Assembly (NCBI GenBank): GCA_025506515.1
Contig: JACCIX010000587.1
Span: forward strand, 1-64,000
Source of the DNA: Flaveria trinervia
Lineage: Eukaryota; Streptophyta; Magnoliopsida; Asterales; Asteraceae
Direction of reading: 5' to 3'
DNA length: 64,000 nt
The translations under genes were made by a program, and so were the position numbers. Of the stretch, positions 34,518-45,643 are shown piece after piece (position 1 is the first letter of the stretch; each line of letters begins with the position of its first letter). Below the pieces are notes generated by a model. That model saw nothing but the letters and a program-made list of their open reading frames with translations, made no database searches and was not told the origin of the DNA.

Positions 34518-37364
34518 TCATTTAGCCAGGAGCAATAGGGACCCAAGATTGAACAACTTGTTTTTTAAAGAAGCAGATTTTTTACAAAAGAAATTATTAA
34601 CCAATTTTGTCAATTTATTCCCAAAACAATTCCTATTAGAGGATCTTTGAATCAAAGGGCAATTTTTGATAAGATCCCTCTTCACCACACCTGAAACAAT
34701 GATGTTTGAATCTAGGTCGATGATGTGATGAGGTAAAAATAGGATCAATAATAATCTCCTCATCACATTCAGACAAACTAGAATCAACATCACCGAATGT
34801 CTCATACATCTCATGATGTTTTTGTTTATTTGAATCAGAGTTCTTCTTGTCAAAATCAAAACGTGATTCTTCTGACAAATGAGTAAAACTCATACCATTG
34901 GTACCAATGTCAGATAAACACGAACTACATTTTTCTCATGATGTCATATTTAATGGTTGAAAGATGAATAGGTTGAGAAAAGAACTTTTCGAAAGAATTA
35001 ATTTTAAGTTGCTCAGTTGTTTTAGGAGAAACATCAGATTCATTGCATTCATTACTAGAACAAAATCATCACTATCATGATTTGAAGTACAAGATGAATA
35101 GAACTATCAAGAGAACATGAGACATTCAAGTCTGTTACATTTGAACTAGAAACAAACACTGAATTTAAACTAGACTTATTATCTAAAACAGACTGCTGAT
35201 TGTCAGGTGTACTAGAACTAGTGCATCCAAGCCCACTAGTTGGTCCATAGTCGTAGTCTTCACGAATCTACTTAGAGTTATTCCCGACTAACCTGCAGAC
35301 ATACTGTCAGTATCTGATTTGATTAAATCATTAGAAGGATGAGGAACAGGCATAGGAGAATAACAGTTGTACTAGGAGGAGGATAAACCTGTACACTTTC
35401 ATAACCCAAACCTGTTTTAATTCTTGCTCCCCGTTGAGATTTACAAAGATCATCATGTTTCATTCCAGAAATAGTCCATTTATCTAACTTTGACTGAAGT
35501 TTGCTTGCTTCAAATTCAGCAAGAGCAACCCGTTCAGTCAAAGTATTAACCTCTACATTTCTTTCCAAAACAATTCTTTTTAATGATCAGTTTCTTTTAA
35601 AGCCTCATTTAATTTCACAAAATATTTTGATTCATTCATTTTAAGTTCATCATTAATTCGTTTTAAATCCTTTTCATTATCAATTAACAAACGATTAACC
35701 TTATAAATCCCCAAAAGTCTAATTTTGCAAGCAGATGAGCACATATCCTGTATTACCTCATAAGGAAGTCCCATTACCATCCTTTCGGCAGCTAAAGCTT
35801 TATCGCACATGCATGCTGGAGTACTTGATTTCCTTTCCTCAACAGTAGCGGCCACATCATCCTTCTCTTTTCCTTTCACAGCTTTTGAATTCTTTCTTCA
35901 TCTGAACCTGTAATTTCCTCTTTCTCCTCTCCATCTGCCTTCTCTTCTTTCTCCTTAACTGAAGATTCATTTGCTCCTTTGAATTCCTTGAACAGCACAA
36001 ATCCATCTTTATCAACTTCCATCTCATCACTTTCCACAACCTCAGCAACTAACCGTGATTTATTTCAGATCTTGTTTCTTCACCTCCACACTCCAGTCAA
36101 AGTTTGAGATCAAAGCTGACTCCTTTTTTGAATTTCCTTCTCCTTTTCTTTCTCTGCTGTCAATCTTGGTACTCCAGTGTTACTAGGATCTGTGACAATT
36201 GGTAATGGACATTCACGTTTAAAATGTCCCAATTGTTTACAGTTAAAGCACCTCAATTTTGACTTATCAATCCTAGTTTTGAGGTAGATGATTGACCACC
36301 AAAGTTCTTTCTTCGTGTTCTTTCCATGAATCTCCTGGCTCTTAAAGTTAACATCGCCATTTGCCATTGAATGTCAGTTTCTTCTAAATCATCATGATCA
36401 ACCTGATACATATCCTCCATAGTCATTCCTTTACCTTTCATTCACCAGCAACAAGAGCTTCATAGCTCTGAACAAACATTCCAAAAAGAGCCATTGTTTC
36501 AGATGAAATTGAAGTTTCAGCATTCACCTTAGAATTTCCCAATTCTTTTCCAACATGATTACTACAACTCGAGAAATTACTTGTATTGCTCCCTCCTTGG
36601 ATTGGATTTTGAATGTGAGAGTTTGCAGCGGATGACAACAAAGCAGCATTTTGAGAAAAACCAGATGTGGGCATCATAGTCTGGTTAAATTCTCTTCTTT
36701 TCATATCCAACTCAAAAGATTTCAACTTGTTAATGATATCCATCAGCTTATAATCTGTAAAACCTCTTTCTTGTTTGAGCATCCTCACTTGAAGACTCCA
36801 CTGTGGTGGAAGAGAATCGAGAAGCCTGTTAACTTGTTCACTGTTGGAGAGTCTTTCATCATACTTCTTCAGAGTGCTTGAGACGGTTAAGAAACGATTT
36901 GTCAGATCTGTCAAACTTTCATTCGTGTATCCTACAAACGAATTGAAGTCCTTTTCAGCTTGAATACTCTTGTCTTTCACCAGATCTACATTCCCCTCAT
37001 AGAATTCACAGAGAGCATCATAAAGAGATTTAGCATTTTTATGCTCTGCAAATTGATTGTAGATATCTGGAGCCAAGGAGAGAGTTAGAGCACCAAAAGC
37101 TATTTGATCACAATCAACCAGTTTCAGATCTCTTTCAGTATAAGAAGATGGGTCTTTGTTCTGAGAAACGACATCACCAACCGTAACCATAGGTATATGA
37201 GGACCTGAAATAATCGATTCCCATTGATTATGATCTGTGTAGAAAAAGAAAGCTTTGAGACATCTCTTCCAATCTTCAAAATTATCTCCATTAATGAGTC
37301 TTGGAGGTCTATTAGGAGCAACACTTTCAAGATCCGCAAGTGTAAGAGTAGTTAATTTCGACAT
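34518..37364 (-). pseudogene. gag (element C)
   Basis: The ATG at 37364 gives 308 open codons (MSKLTTLTLADLESVAPNRP, LRLINGDNFEDWK-type start, LYDALCEFYEG, LLDSLPPQW). After a frame change near 36440 come [15 protein letters not shown] and the CCHC knuckle CFNCKQLGHFKREC (about 36230). The C-terminal region has a Lys/Glu-rich stretch (36048-35857). A second knuckle-like CFRCGEEGSYQKLPF (about 34680) has lost its His and last Cys. Confidence 0.88.
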
Positions 37365-37967
37365 GATAGTTTCGGCAGAAAAATTGATAATTTCGCTGAC
37401 AAATTCGCTAATAAATTCGCTGAAAGAGGTGACTTGGCTAACAGTTTCACTGAAACAATACTATCGCAGATACTTTCGCAAAAACAGACACTTTGCTTGC
37501 AATTTCGGCAGCACTTTCACTTGACAGAGACAACAATTGCTTAGTTTCGCTGCTAAATTCGCAGGAAACAAGCTTGAACTTTCGTTCAAAAATAGATTCG
37601 GCAGCAATTTCGCTTGATTGGTCAAAAACACTAATGAACTTTCGTTCAAGGGAATACTTTCGCTGAAACTCTAGAAAACAACATCTGATCCAAAATAACT
37701 CATAATTTCGCTGAATGAAGATGACAGTTTCGCTGTAAGAACAGTAATTTCGCTGGTCGATCTCAAAACCCTTTTTCACCTCAAAATCAATCTGAAATCA
37801 TCCAAATCTTAATAAATTTGAGATCTGATGATTGTAGAATCTTCCTCAATCAAGAACAAGCATAATTCAATCAATTTCCATGCCAAAACAGCTGATAATC
37901 CAATGAAAATTGATTGAAACTAGATATTGACCAAAACCACAAAAACTCAACAAATCAAGAGCACTAA
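37365..37967 (-). other. Leader of element C with AGTTTCGC motif tract
   Basis: This is non-coding. The segment 37365-37780 repeats TTTCGCTGA/TTCGCT/ACTTTCGC words densely right up to the gag ATG. The rest, next to the PBS, is plain. Confidence 0.6.
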
Positions 37968-37968
37968 G

Positions 37969-37980
37969 CCTCTGATACCA
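37969..37980 (-). other. Primer-binding site, element C
   Basis: The minus strand reads TGGTATCAGAGG (then C), three bases inside the LTR at 37984. Confidence 0.9.
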
Positions 37981-37983
37981 TAT

Positions 37984-38505
37984 TGTTGGTCCATGCGATC
38001 GATGAACAGTACAATTGATAGGATAATTTGATCAATATCAAACACACAATCCAAATATCAACAATTGAGAAGTGAATATATGAATCAAGACATAATTGGT
38101 TCTCAAATGAACAAACTCACTCAATAACAACAAGCACAATTGTATTTCAATGAAGTAACTGCTTAGAAATGGTATCTTGCAACAGAATTCCATGATTAGG
38201 GTTTTGCAAGCTTTTTTTCCTACAAAGTGAAATGACAATAGTATATATAGCAGTCATAGATTCGCTGACAGTTTCGCTACCAGCGAAACTGTCATGCCGA
38301 AACTATAGTTTCGCCCGGCAGAACACAAGTTCGCCGGGTAAACCAAAACAACAACTATGAGAGAATGTATAGATTCGTTCACAGTTTCGCTGGACTGCCA
38401 AAACTGCTAATTACAAACAAAATACAAAATGAAACTAACAAAAGTCCTATTACAATGTAAAGTAAACATCTATACTAAAGTGAGTCCAACCTAACATGAT
38501 CTTCA
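37984..38505 (-). repeat. Element C 5' LTR (522 bp)
   Basis: It pairs with 25994-26519. The TATA box is at 38242-38249. U3 contains a perfect 12-bp hairpin at 38267-38293 (GACAGTTTCGCT, loop ACC, AGCGAAACTGTC). The outer flank is ATGTC (38506-38510). Confidence 0.95.
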
Positions 38506-38510
38506 ATGTC
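38506..38510 (+). repeat. Target-site duplication of element C, right copy (ATGTC)
   Basis: It is identical to 25989-25993. Confidence 0.92.
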
Positions 38511-40735
38511 ACACAGGATACAAGCCAAGTGCTAACAAGACTGTCGAGTTTGATAAGTCAAAATCAAGGTGTTTTAACTGTAACAGTTATGGACATTTCT
38601 ACAGAGAATGCAACCTCCAAAGAATAATGGAGGAAATGCTCAATCAAGTTCTAGCAATCAAAGGTTTGAACCTGCTCAGAAGACTTTTCAAAAGCCTTAT
38701 CAAAGTCTTCCTATGCCTGAGCTTAAGGTGAAACAAAACCATCTGATGAAACCAAAAAGCTTTTAGTCACATTAAAGATGGTTATGATTGGAGTACATAT
38801 GCGGAATACTTTACTAATGATTTAACATCAAGTTTATCTCTTGTTTAGAAATCCAAGGAGAAGATTGGTCAGAAAATAATGATCCAAAGTAGAAGATGAG
38901 AATGAAGAAGATGACTATGATTGGAGTGACAAATATGATCCTAAGGAGGACACGGATGAAGTAGCTCTAATGGCACAGTCTGATCAAACTAAGGTTGACA
39001 CTTCATCTTCAAAATCTAAAACCTTATCTCTAAAATTCCCTGAAATCCCATCTGAAGTGAAAGAAAAACTCTGCAAAAATCATGTTATGAACATGTTGAA
39101 TACAATAGAAACTACTAATATAAAATATGTGAGAAATTAAAACAAGAAGAGTCAATGCATAACAAACTAAAATCTGCTCATAAAACAGCAGATCAAAAGA
39201 TTATTTCTCTTCAAACTTCATGGAACAAAACACTAAAATAATTAGAAATTGTCTCTAAACATTGGAAGAGATGACCAAAAATCTTGAACAGAGAAGATAA
39301 CACATGCTGCTACTCAAATGGATCTGCTAAAGTAAAAAGTTCAAAAATAATTGTAGAAAAACTGGTAACTGAGAGAAAAGATAAACAGAAAGCAGGTTAG
39401 GTTTCACTCATGAACCTATACCTGAATTCATTACAAACACTTTACCAGACAACTTTAATACATATGACCATTCTCCTGAGAATAAAGCTGAACTTAAAGT
39501 TTTCAGGTCAAAAACAAACAATTCAGAAGAAGAAAAGGAAAATGTAAAAGTTTTTGTTGAAAATGATCAAGAAAAGATTAAAAATGGTCATCCAATCAAG
39601 ATAAAATCTTATGAACTAAAACAAACAAAACAAAACACTTCTAATCAAATTCATTCTGTATTAGAAGAGTGAAAGTTCAAAGCAAAGATAAAGATAAACA
39701 ACAGGTAGGAACATCAAAAGATTCAATCACTATTAATCTAAAACAATTCAATATGAAAAGAAATCTTTTTCTGACAATGTTCAATCTGGAAATAAACCAA
39801 GTTCTTCTAAGTCAAAGAATCAAAGAAGAAGAAAGAAATCATCAAAACAAAATATGAACAAAACAAAAGTTTAGAAAAGTTGATCAAAGCAACAAATCAG
39901 CAACAAGACTTAAACCAATAAAATTTGTGTCAGCGGTTTGTTAAATATGATTCTCTTCAACCAATAAGGGGAATACTATGAACATATCTCACTCTGATCT
40001 GAAATCAAGTTCAGATTCTAAGACTTCGCCTGTAGCAAAAAGATTTGTTCCTAATGAATTCAAGAAGGAAGTTCATGTTAAACACATGCAAAATAACTTG
40101 GCACAAAATCAAAATGTAAAAAATGAAAAAAACAGTTTAACTAAGTAACACCAAAATATAAAAATGAATCAAATATAGTGTCAATGTCAAAAGTTAACAA
40201 CAATTGTTTATAACTCCTTAAAAGTACTGTGAAATATGTGATATGAGAAATCATTCCACCGCAAATTGTTATTTTAACAAATACTGTATTTATTATGATG
40301 AGAAGACTCATAATACTGCAAATTGTTACTTTGAAAGAGATCACATACTAGAGGATTTGCAAATTCAAACATGAGCAAAGGTTATGTTAATCCTCATATA
40401 TGAGAAATCAAACTGATGGATTTCAAAAATTAACTAATCAACCTTCTTTAGGTTTGAGATCTTTTCAAAAGAACAATATATGAGATCTAAGCAAAATGTG
40501 CAAGAACAATTCATACCAAGATCGGTAAGAATGACTAATAAAAGGTTAGTCGTCAATACGAGTAAAAAATTGATCAATCAAATGATATGAATGTTTTCAA
40601 AACTAACTCAAAGAATTTTCAAAACAAGATTGGTAAATTCATCAAAAATAAACCTGATTTGAATACTCTTCATTACAAACAATTTACCATTGTTTATAAA
40701 TGTGGAAAACCCAAGACCATCTTGGCTTGGGTGGA
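38511..40735 (+). pseudogene. gag, C-terminal part (element F)
   Basis: It continues the gag interrupted at 25993. A CCHC knuckle (CFNCNSYGHFYREC) is at about 38575-38616. Then come long polar, Lys/Ser-rich stretches with many stops. At about 40230-40340 there are two tandem knuckle-like units (CEICDMRNHSTANC, then a degenerate CIYYDEKTHNTANC), like the array in family D. The region is heavily decayed. Confidence 0.75.
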
Positions 40736-41129
40736 TATCTCAACTTAATTTTCTTGTTGTGCAGGTACGCCCAAGAAGACCACTTAATACATAGTATGTG
40801 GATAGTGGGTGTAGCCGAAATATGACAAGAAATCCTACCTTGTTACAAGATTATAAGTTAAAGGATGGAACACACGTCGCCTTGGTGGTGATGCAGGTGG
40901 AAAAATAACAGGAGAAGGAACATTATCAAATAGGATAATAAGCTTTGACAATGTCAATTTTTGTACACAGTGAAACTTTAATCTTTTAAGTGTATCCCAA
41001 ATATGTGATAAATCATACTCTGTTCTATTTGATGATTCATTCTGTTATGTTTTGAAGCCATGTTTTCAGATAAGCAAAGACTAGGTAATTGTTACAGCTG
41101 AAAGGGATAGAGATGTATACAAGCTGGAT
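40736..41129 (+). pseudogene. Aspartic protease (element F pol)
   Basis: VDSGCSRNMTRNPTLLQDY has an intact DSG at 40801-40809. FDNVNFCTQ, a stop, then FNLLSVSQICDKSYSVLF completes the usual copia protease block. Confidence 0.85.
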
Positions 41130-42242
41130 ATGTCTCAAGTTGATCCTTCAACTGAAACAACATGCCTATTTGCTAAAGCATCAAATGATGAAATCCAGCT
41201 TTGGCATAGACGTCTTGGATATTCAAAATTTAAGAATATGAACAAGCTTGTATCAGGAAATCATGTCATTGGACTTCCATCTAAGAAGTTTGCAACGACT
41301 GATCACTGCTCAGTATGTTTGAAGGAAAAGCAACATAGAGCGTCATATAAGACCAAGCTTATAATCTCAACTTCCAAACCTCTTCAAATGTTACATATGG
41401 ACCTTTTTGGACCAACAAATGTCAAGCGTATTGGATGAAAATCATATTGTTTAGTTATCATTGATGACTATACAAGATTTTCATGAGTTTTCTTTTTGTA
41501 TGCTAAATCTAAAACGACTGATTTACTGAAAGAATTTCTCATTAAAGTTGAAAATCAAAAAGAAAATAAAGTGAAAATAAGAAATAATAATGGAATGGAA
41601 TTCAAAAATGCTAACATTGAAATGTTTTGTGCTCAGAAAAGGATAGCTCATCAGTTTAGTGCTCCCAAAACTCCTCAACAAACTGGAGTTGCTGAAAGGA
41701 TGAATCAAACTCTGATTGAAGCTGCCCGTTCTATGTTAGTTGATGCAAAACTTCCTATCACTTTTTGGGATGAAGCTATATCAACTACGTGTTTTATTCA
41801 AAACAAAATCTTAGTTGTGAAAGATAAAATGAAAACTCCTTATGAGTTAACGTTTGGAAGAAAATCGAACATAAACTTTCTAAAATCATTTGATTGTCCT
41901 GTTATGATTCTTAATTCAAATGATCAGTTAGGAAAATTTGAAGGAAAATCTAATAATGGATTTTTCGTTGGATACTCATCTGTTTCAAAATCCTATCGAG
42001 TGTACAACTCTAGGATGAATATAATTCTTGAAATATTCAACGTTAAATTTCTGGAAAATTCTTTTCCATCAATTTCAAATGGTCCTGCATTGCTATTTGA
42101 TTTAGATTCATTATCAAATTCTCTTAAATTTAACTTGTTTAACCATCAAATTGTCTTGATTCTACAGGCTCAGACTACCTATTTTTATCATTTGTCAAGG
42201 ACTCAAAAATTCAAATTAATGACAATACTCATGATAATATAG
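41130..42242 (+). pseudogene. Integrase (element F pol), catalytic Asp replaced
   Basis: LWHRRLGYSKFKNMNKLV and CSVCLKEKQH give the zinc region. HMDLFGPTNVKRIG is followed by an in-frame stop. In 41496-42242 the motif RSDNGTEF reads RNNNGMEF, replacing the second catalytic Asp with Asn (41586-41588). GVAERMNQTLIEAARSML keeps the Glu. FVGYSSVSKSYRVYN follows. Confidence 0.9.
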
Positions 42243-44133
42243 CTTCAGATCATTCAGTCTTATTTGATCAGGAAGAATCACAACCAATTCCTAATGATGG
42301 TATGAGTTTGTGCAACCTGAGTCTAGAACATCATCCATCTCTAGTGATGCAGTTGATACCGGTAACTTTGATTACTTTCTTAACTCACCGACTCAAGTTC
42401 CAAACTTCAGTCCACATTCTTCTAATTTGTTATATCAGATCTCCAACTTAAACCAAACAAATCTGGATGTTAATGTTTAATGTGATGAGATTCCAACATC
42501 TCGTATTCATAAGAATCATCCAATTTCTCAGATAATTGGTCCATTGAATGAGAGAACAAGGAGTAAATCAAAACAAGCAAACTTGTGCTCATACTCTTGT
42601 TTTCTTTCTCAAATTGTTCCTAAAAACGTTACCGAAGCATTAAAGGACAATGGTTGGATAGAAGCCATGCAAGACGAATTACTTCGATTTCGCAAACAAG
42701 AAGTGTGGAATTCAGTGGATTTACCTGAAGGAGAAAATGCCATAGGCCCGAAATGGTTGTTTACAAATAAGACTGACGATCGTGGTGTAGAATAAGGAAC
42801 AAAGCGAGACTTGTTGCACAACGATACACACAGGAAGAAGGGATAGATTATGATGAGGTGTTTGCACCAGTTGCAAGACTTGAATCCATTCAAGTTTTGC
42901 TGGCCTATGCTTCATTCATGAAATTTAAGGTGTATCAAATGGATGTAAAGGGTGCCTTTTTATATGGTCCTATCACTGACGATGTGTTTGTGAATCAACC
43001 TCCGGGCTTTGAGGATGCAGAATTTCCACATCGAGTGTATAAGCTGAGAAAAGCTTTATATGGTCTTCATCAAGCCCCTAGAATTTGGTATGAGACATTA
43101 TCACAACACTTAATCCAACATGGATACACAAGAGGGAAAATTGATCCAACTTTACTCATAAAGAAGGATAATGATGATCTCTTATGTGTACAAGTGTATG
43201 TTGATAATATCATATTTGGTTCTACAAGTCCAAAATTGTGCAATGAATTTGAAGAAATCATGAAATCTCAGTTCGAAATGAGTTCTATGGGAGAGATTAA
43301 TTTCTTTCTTAGACTTCAAGTTAAGCAAACTGAGTTTTATCAATCAAGAGAATTTTGTTGACAAGCTCTTGAAGAAATTTAAGTTGCATGACTGTCAGTC
43401 TATACGAACTCCAGCAGATGTTAACACCAAGATTGAAGCTGATCCAAAAGGAAAATCTATTGATCAAATGCTATACAGATCAATGATTGGTTCTTTGATG
43501 TATCTTACTACATCTAGACCAGACATTATGTATGTTGTTTGTGTTTATTCAAGGTATCAATCAGACCCGAAAGAATCTCACTTAGTTGTTGTCAAAAGGA
43601 TATTCAGGTATCTTATAGGTAAACCAGCTTTAGGGCTTTGGTATCCTTACGACGGTAACTTTGAGCTACATGGATATATAGATAGTGATTATGGTGGATG
43701 TTGTCAAGATTGAAAATCTACTTTGGGTGGTTGTTAATTTCTTGGTCCCCGATTAGTCTCGTGGTAATGTAGGAAACAAACCAATGTCTCTATTTCAACT
43801 GCAGAAGCTGATTACATTGTTGCATCAACAGGATGTTCTCAAATCCTCTGGTTGCAAAATCAACTACTGTATTATGGGTTCAATTTTCTTAAAACACCTA
43901 TTTACATTGATAACACTACAGCTATGTTCATTACGGCTAATCCTGTTCAACATTCAAAAACAAAACATATCAAAATTCGATATCATTTTCTCAAAGATAA
44001 CTCTAAAAAAGGGTTAATCATATTGATTCAAATTGCAATAGAAAAACAGTTGGCGGATCTATTTACTAAAGCCTTCCTACTAGGACAGTTTGAGTATTTA
44101 GTGGAGTCAATTGCTTTTATTAATCATATGTGA
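42243..44133 (+). pseudogene. Reverse transcriptase and RNase H (element F pol)
   Basis: After a Ser-rich linker, RT starts at about 42600 (WIEAMQDELLRF). QMDVKGAFLYG is near 42935. The active-site box reads YVDN instead of YVDD (43206-43208 encode Asn). LTTSRPDIMYVVCVYSRYQ follows. RNase H lies at 43714-44133 in two frames, ending LADLFTKAFLLGQFEYLV. Several frameshifts and stops are present. Confidence 0.9.
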
Positions 44134-44880
44134 ACTCCCTAAATCAAAAGATCATCATAACTGATCCTCTCAATGTTAATTGCCTATTTGTGTTTTGTGT
44201 GTGTGTGTTCTTTTTGGAAAAACCAAATACAAAAGTATAAAAATCAAAACTCCAAAAATAGAGTCTTTTTCTAAGTATCAGTTTATGTTTAAACAAGAAT
44301 TTGTTTATGTAATATGTGAGAAATGATAGTACATTAGTGAGATCAGTTGCATATTTCACTCATTAATAAAGTCTGACATGATTAGATATGATGTGTAGAT
44401 AATATCATGCTACTATACTAAAAAAGTAAATTCGTGTGATTACACTAAATCTTTATATTATGTGTATTCATCTGAGTACTTTTGAGATGTTTTGGCTTAT
44501 CAGATTGATTGCTTGTTTAGTTACACCACTCACACCTGATGGTGATGTGATTAATCATGAGATTTGTTACAAGCATCATATCACTTCCTTGTTATGAGTC
44601 ATCATAGACCTGAAGTGCTGAGATATCTTTTATTGTAAGTCATTACAGACCTGGACTTTCTCTTTGATGCAAAAGATGCCAATATGCAAAATTTATTCAA
44701 ATGGAGAGATAGAGCTGATCAAATGGTTATCCATGATCATTCTCTATTCATTTAAGTAACATGAGCTCTGGTTATACATATGTTTCAGGTAAAAAGTTGA
44801 GTATGTGTTCTTTCTTGCATGTCTTGATGATAGTTGAGCTCTCTAAGTCTCTGTATGATCTACATCATGTCATAGCTAAA
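44134..44880 (+). other. Post-pol spacer of element F
   Basis: This is AT-rich and non-coding. A word TGAGAAATGATAGTA (about 44315) also occurs in the element C post-pol spacer (about 31000, minus strand), so the spacers appear distantly related. No internal polypurine tract is seen. It ends where the element D LTR begins, and the expected aORF N-terminus is missing. Confidence 0.5.
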
Positions 44881-45609
44881 TGATTGAGTGGCGGAAACAA
44901 ACAAGCAATCAATGGTTGAGTGGCAGAAACAAACAATCAAAAAACATTCAAAGCAAGAAAGATACCCATAAATGCTGTTTGTATTGATATATGAAATTTG
45001 ATAAATTACCGAGAATAATTACAACAAAAGTTCTCTATCTATCAGCCGTCACCTCAATAGGAGGTTAACTATTCTATATATAGGCAGACAAGATGCCTTT
45101 ACAAAATGACTATACTACCCTTCACCTATTACATCAGAAACTAGTCTAAGTCTTGATTCATATCTTTGCTTGTTCATCCGCATTGACAAATGCGGATGGG
45201 ATAATCTTGATCAACATTTCCACTTGATCATCTGCATTAGTAAGTTGGTCATCCACATTGGTTAATGCGGATGATCAAATACTTATGGCATTTGGTTGGT
45301 CATCCGCATTTGTAAATGCGGATGAGCAAAGTCTTGTCCGCATCTTCTTTTGTTCTTCTGCATTAGTCAATGCGGAAGAGTAACTTGTTCTTCAGCATTA
45401 GTATTTGTCTTCCGCATTAGTCAATGCAGAAGAGTAAGCACTTGTCCGCATCAAGTTATGTGTTCCGCATTAACTAATGCGGAAGATAACACTTGTTTTT
45501 CTCCTTGCAGATCTTCACCCGCATTACTTCTTGGACTTGTGGGATTCCAGCTGAGCAATCATCAATTCACCCATTGAGTTGGCATGTATGATCCTTTCAG
45601 GGTGCAACA
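44881..45609 (-). repeat. Element D 3' LTR
   Basis: The minus strand starts TGTTGCACCC after a polypurine tract. The TATA box TATATATA is at about 45075-45082. U3 at 45175-45500 is a run of hairpins. The inner end is uncertain: two near-duplicate candidates lie at 44881 (TGATTGAGTGG) and 44913 (TGGTTGAGTGG), and no second LTR is available for comparison. Confidence 0.75.
45175..45500 (-). promoter_or_regulatory. Hairpin array in U3 of element D LTR
   Basis: Six or more copies of inverted pairs built on CATCCGCATT/AATGCGGATG or CTTCCGCATTA/TAATGCGGAAG lie head to tail. The best stem is 11 bp with a 2-nt loop at 45301-45324. The tract lies just upstream of the TATA box. Confidence 0.7.
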
Positions 45610-45620
45610 ATACTCCCCCT
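45610..45620 (-). other. Polypurine tract, element D
   Basis: The minus strand reads CTTAGGGGGAGTAT directly before TGTTGCACC, identical to the element F tract at 60804-60817. Confidence 0.88.
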
Positions 45621-45643
45621 AAGGATTATACAGCTAGTTTTCC

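Larger units (their letters stand above)
25994..38505 (-). mobile_element. Complete Ty1/copia element C (12.5 kb, with extra 3' ORF)
   Basis: It is bounded by LTRs 25994-26519 and 37984-38505 and by perfect ATGTC duplications, inserted in gag of element F. Minus-strand order is LTR, PBS, leader, gag, PR, IN, RT, RNase H, spacer, aORF, polypurine tract, LTR. I count about 17 differences (three of them indels) between the LTRs, about 97% identity. It is the youngest datable insertion here, yet its ORFs already carry stops and frameshifts. Confidence 0.95.

Noticed and set aside
45175..45500. Regularly spaced palindromic words resembling a CRISPR array
   Set aside because: The units vary in sequence and spacing, there are no unique spacers or cas genes, and this is a eukaryotic LTR promoter.
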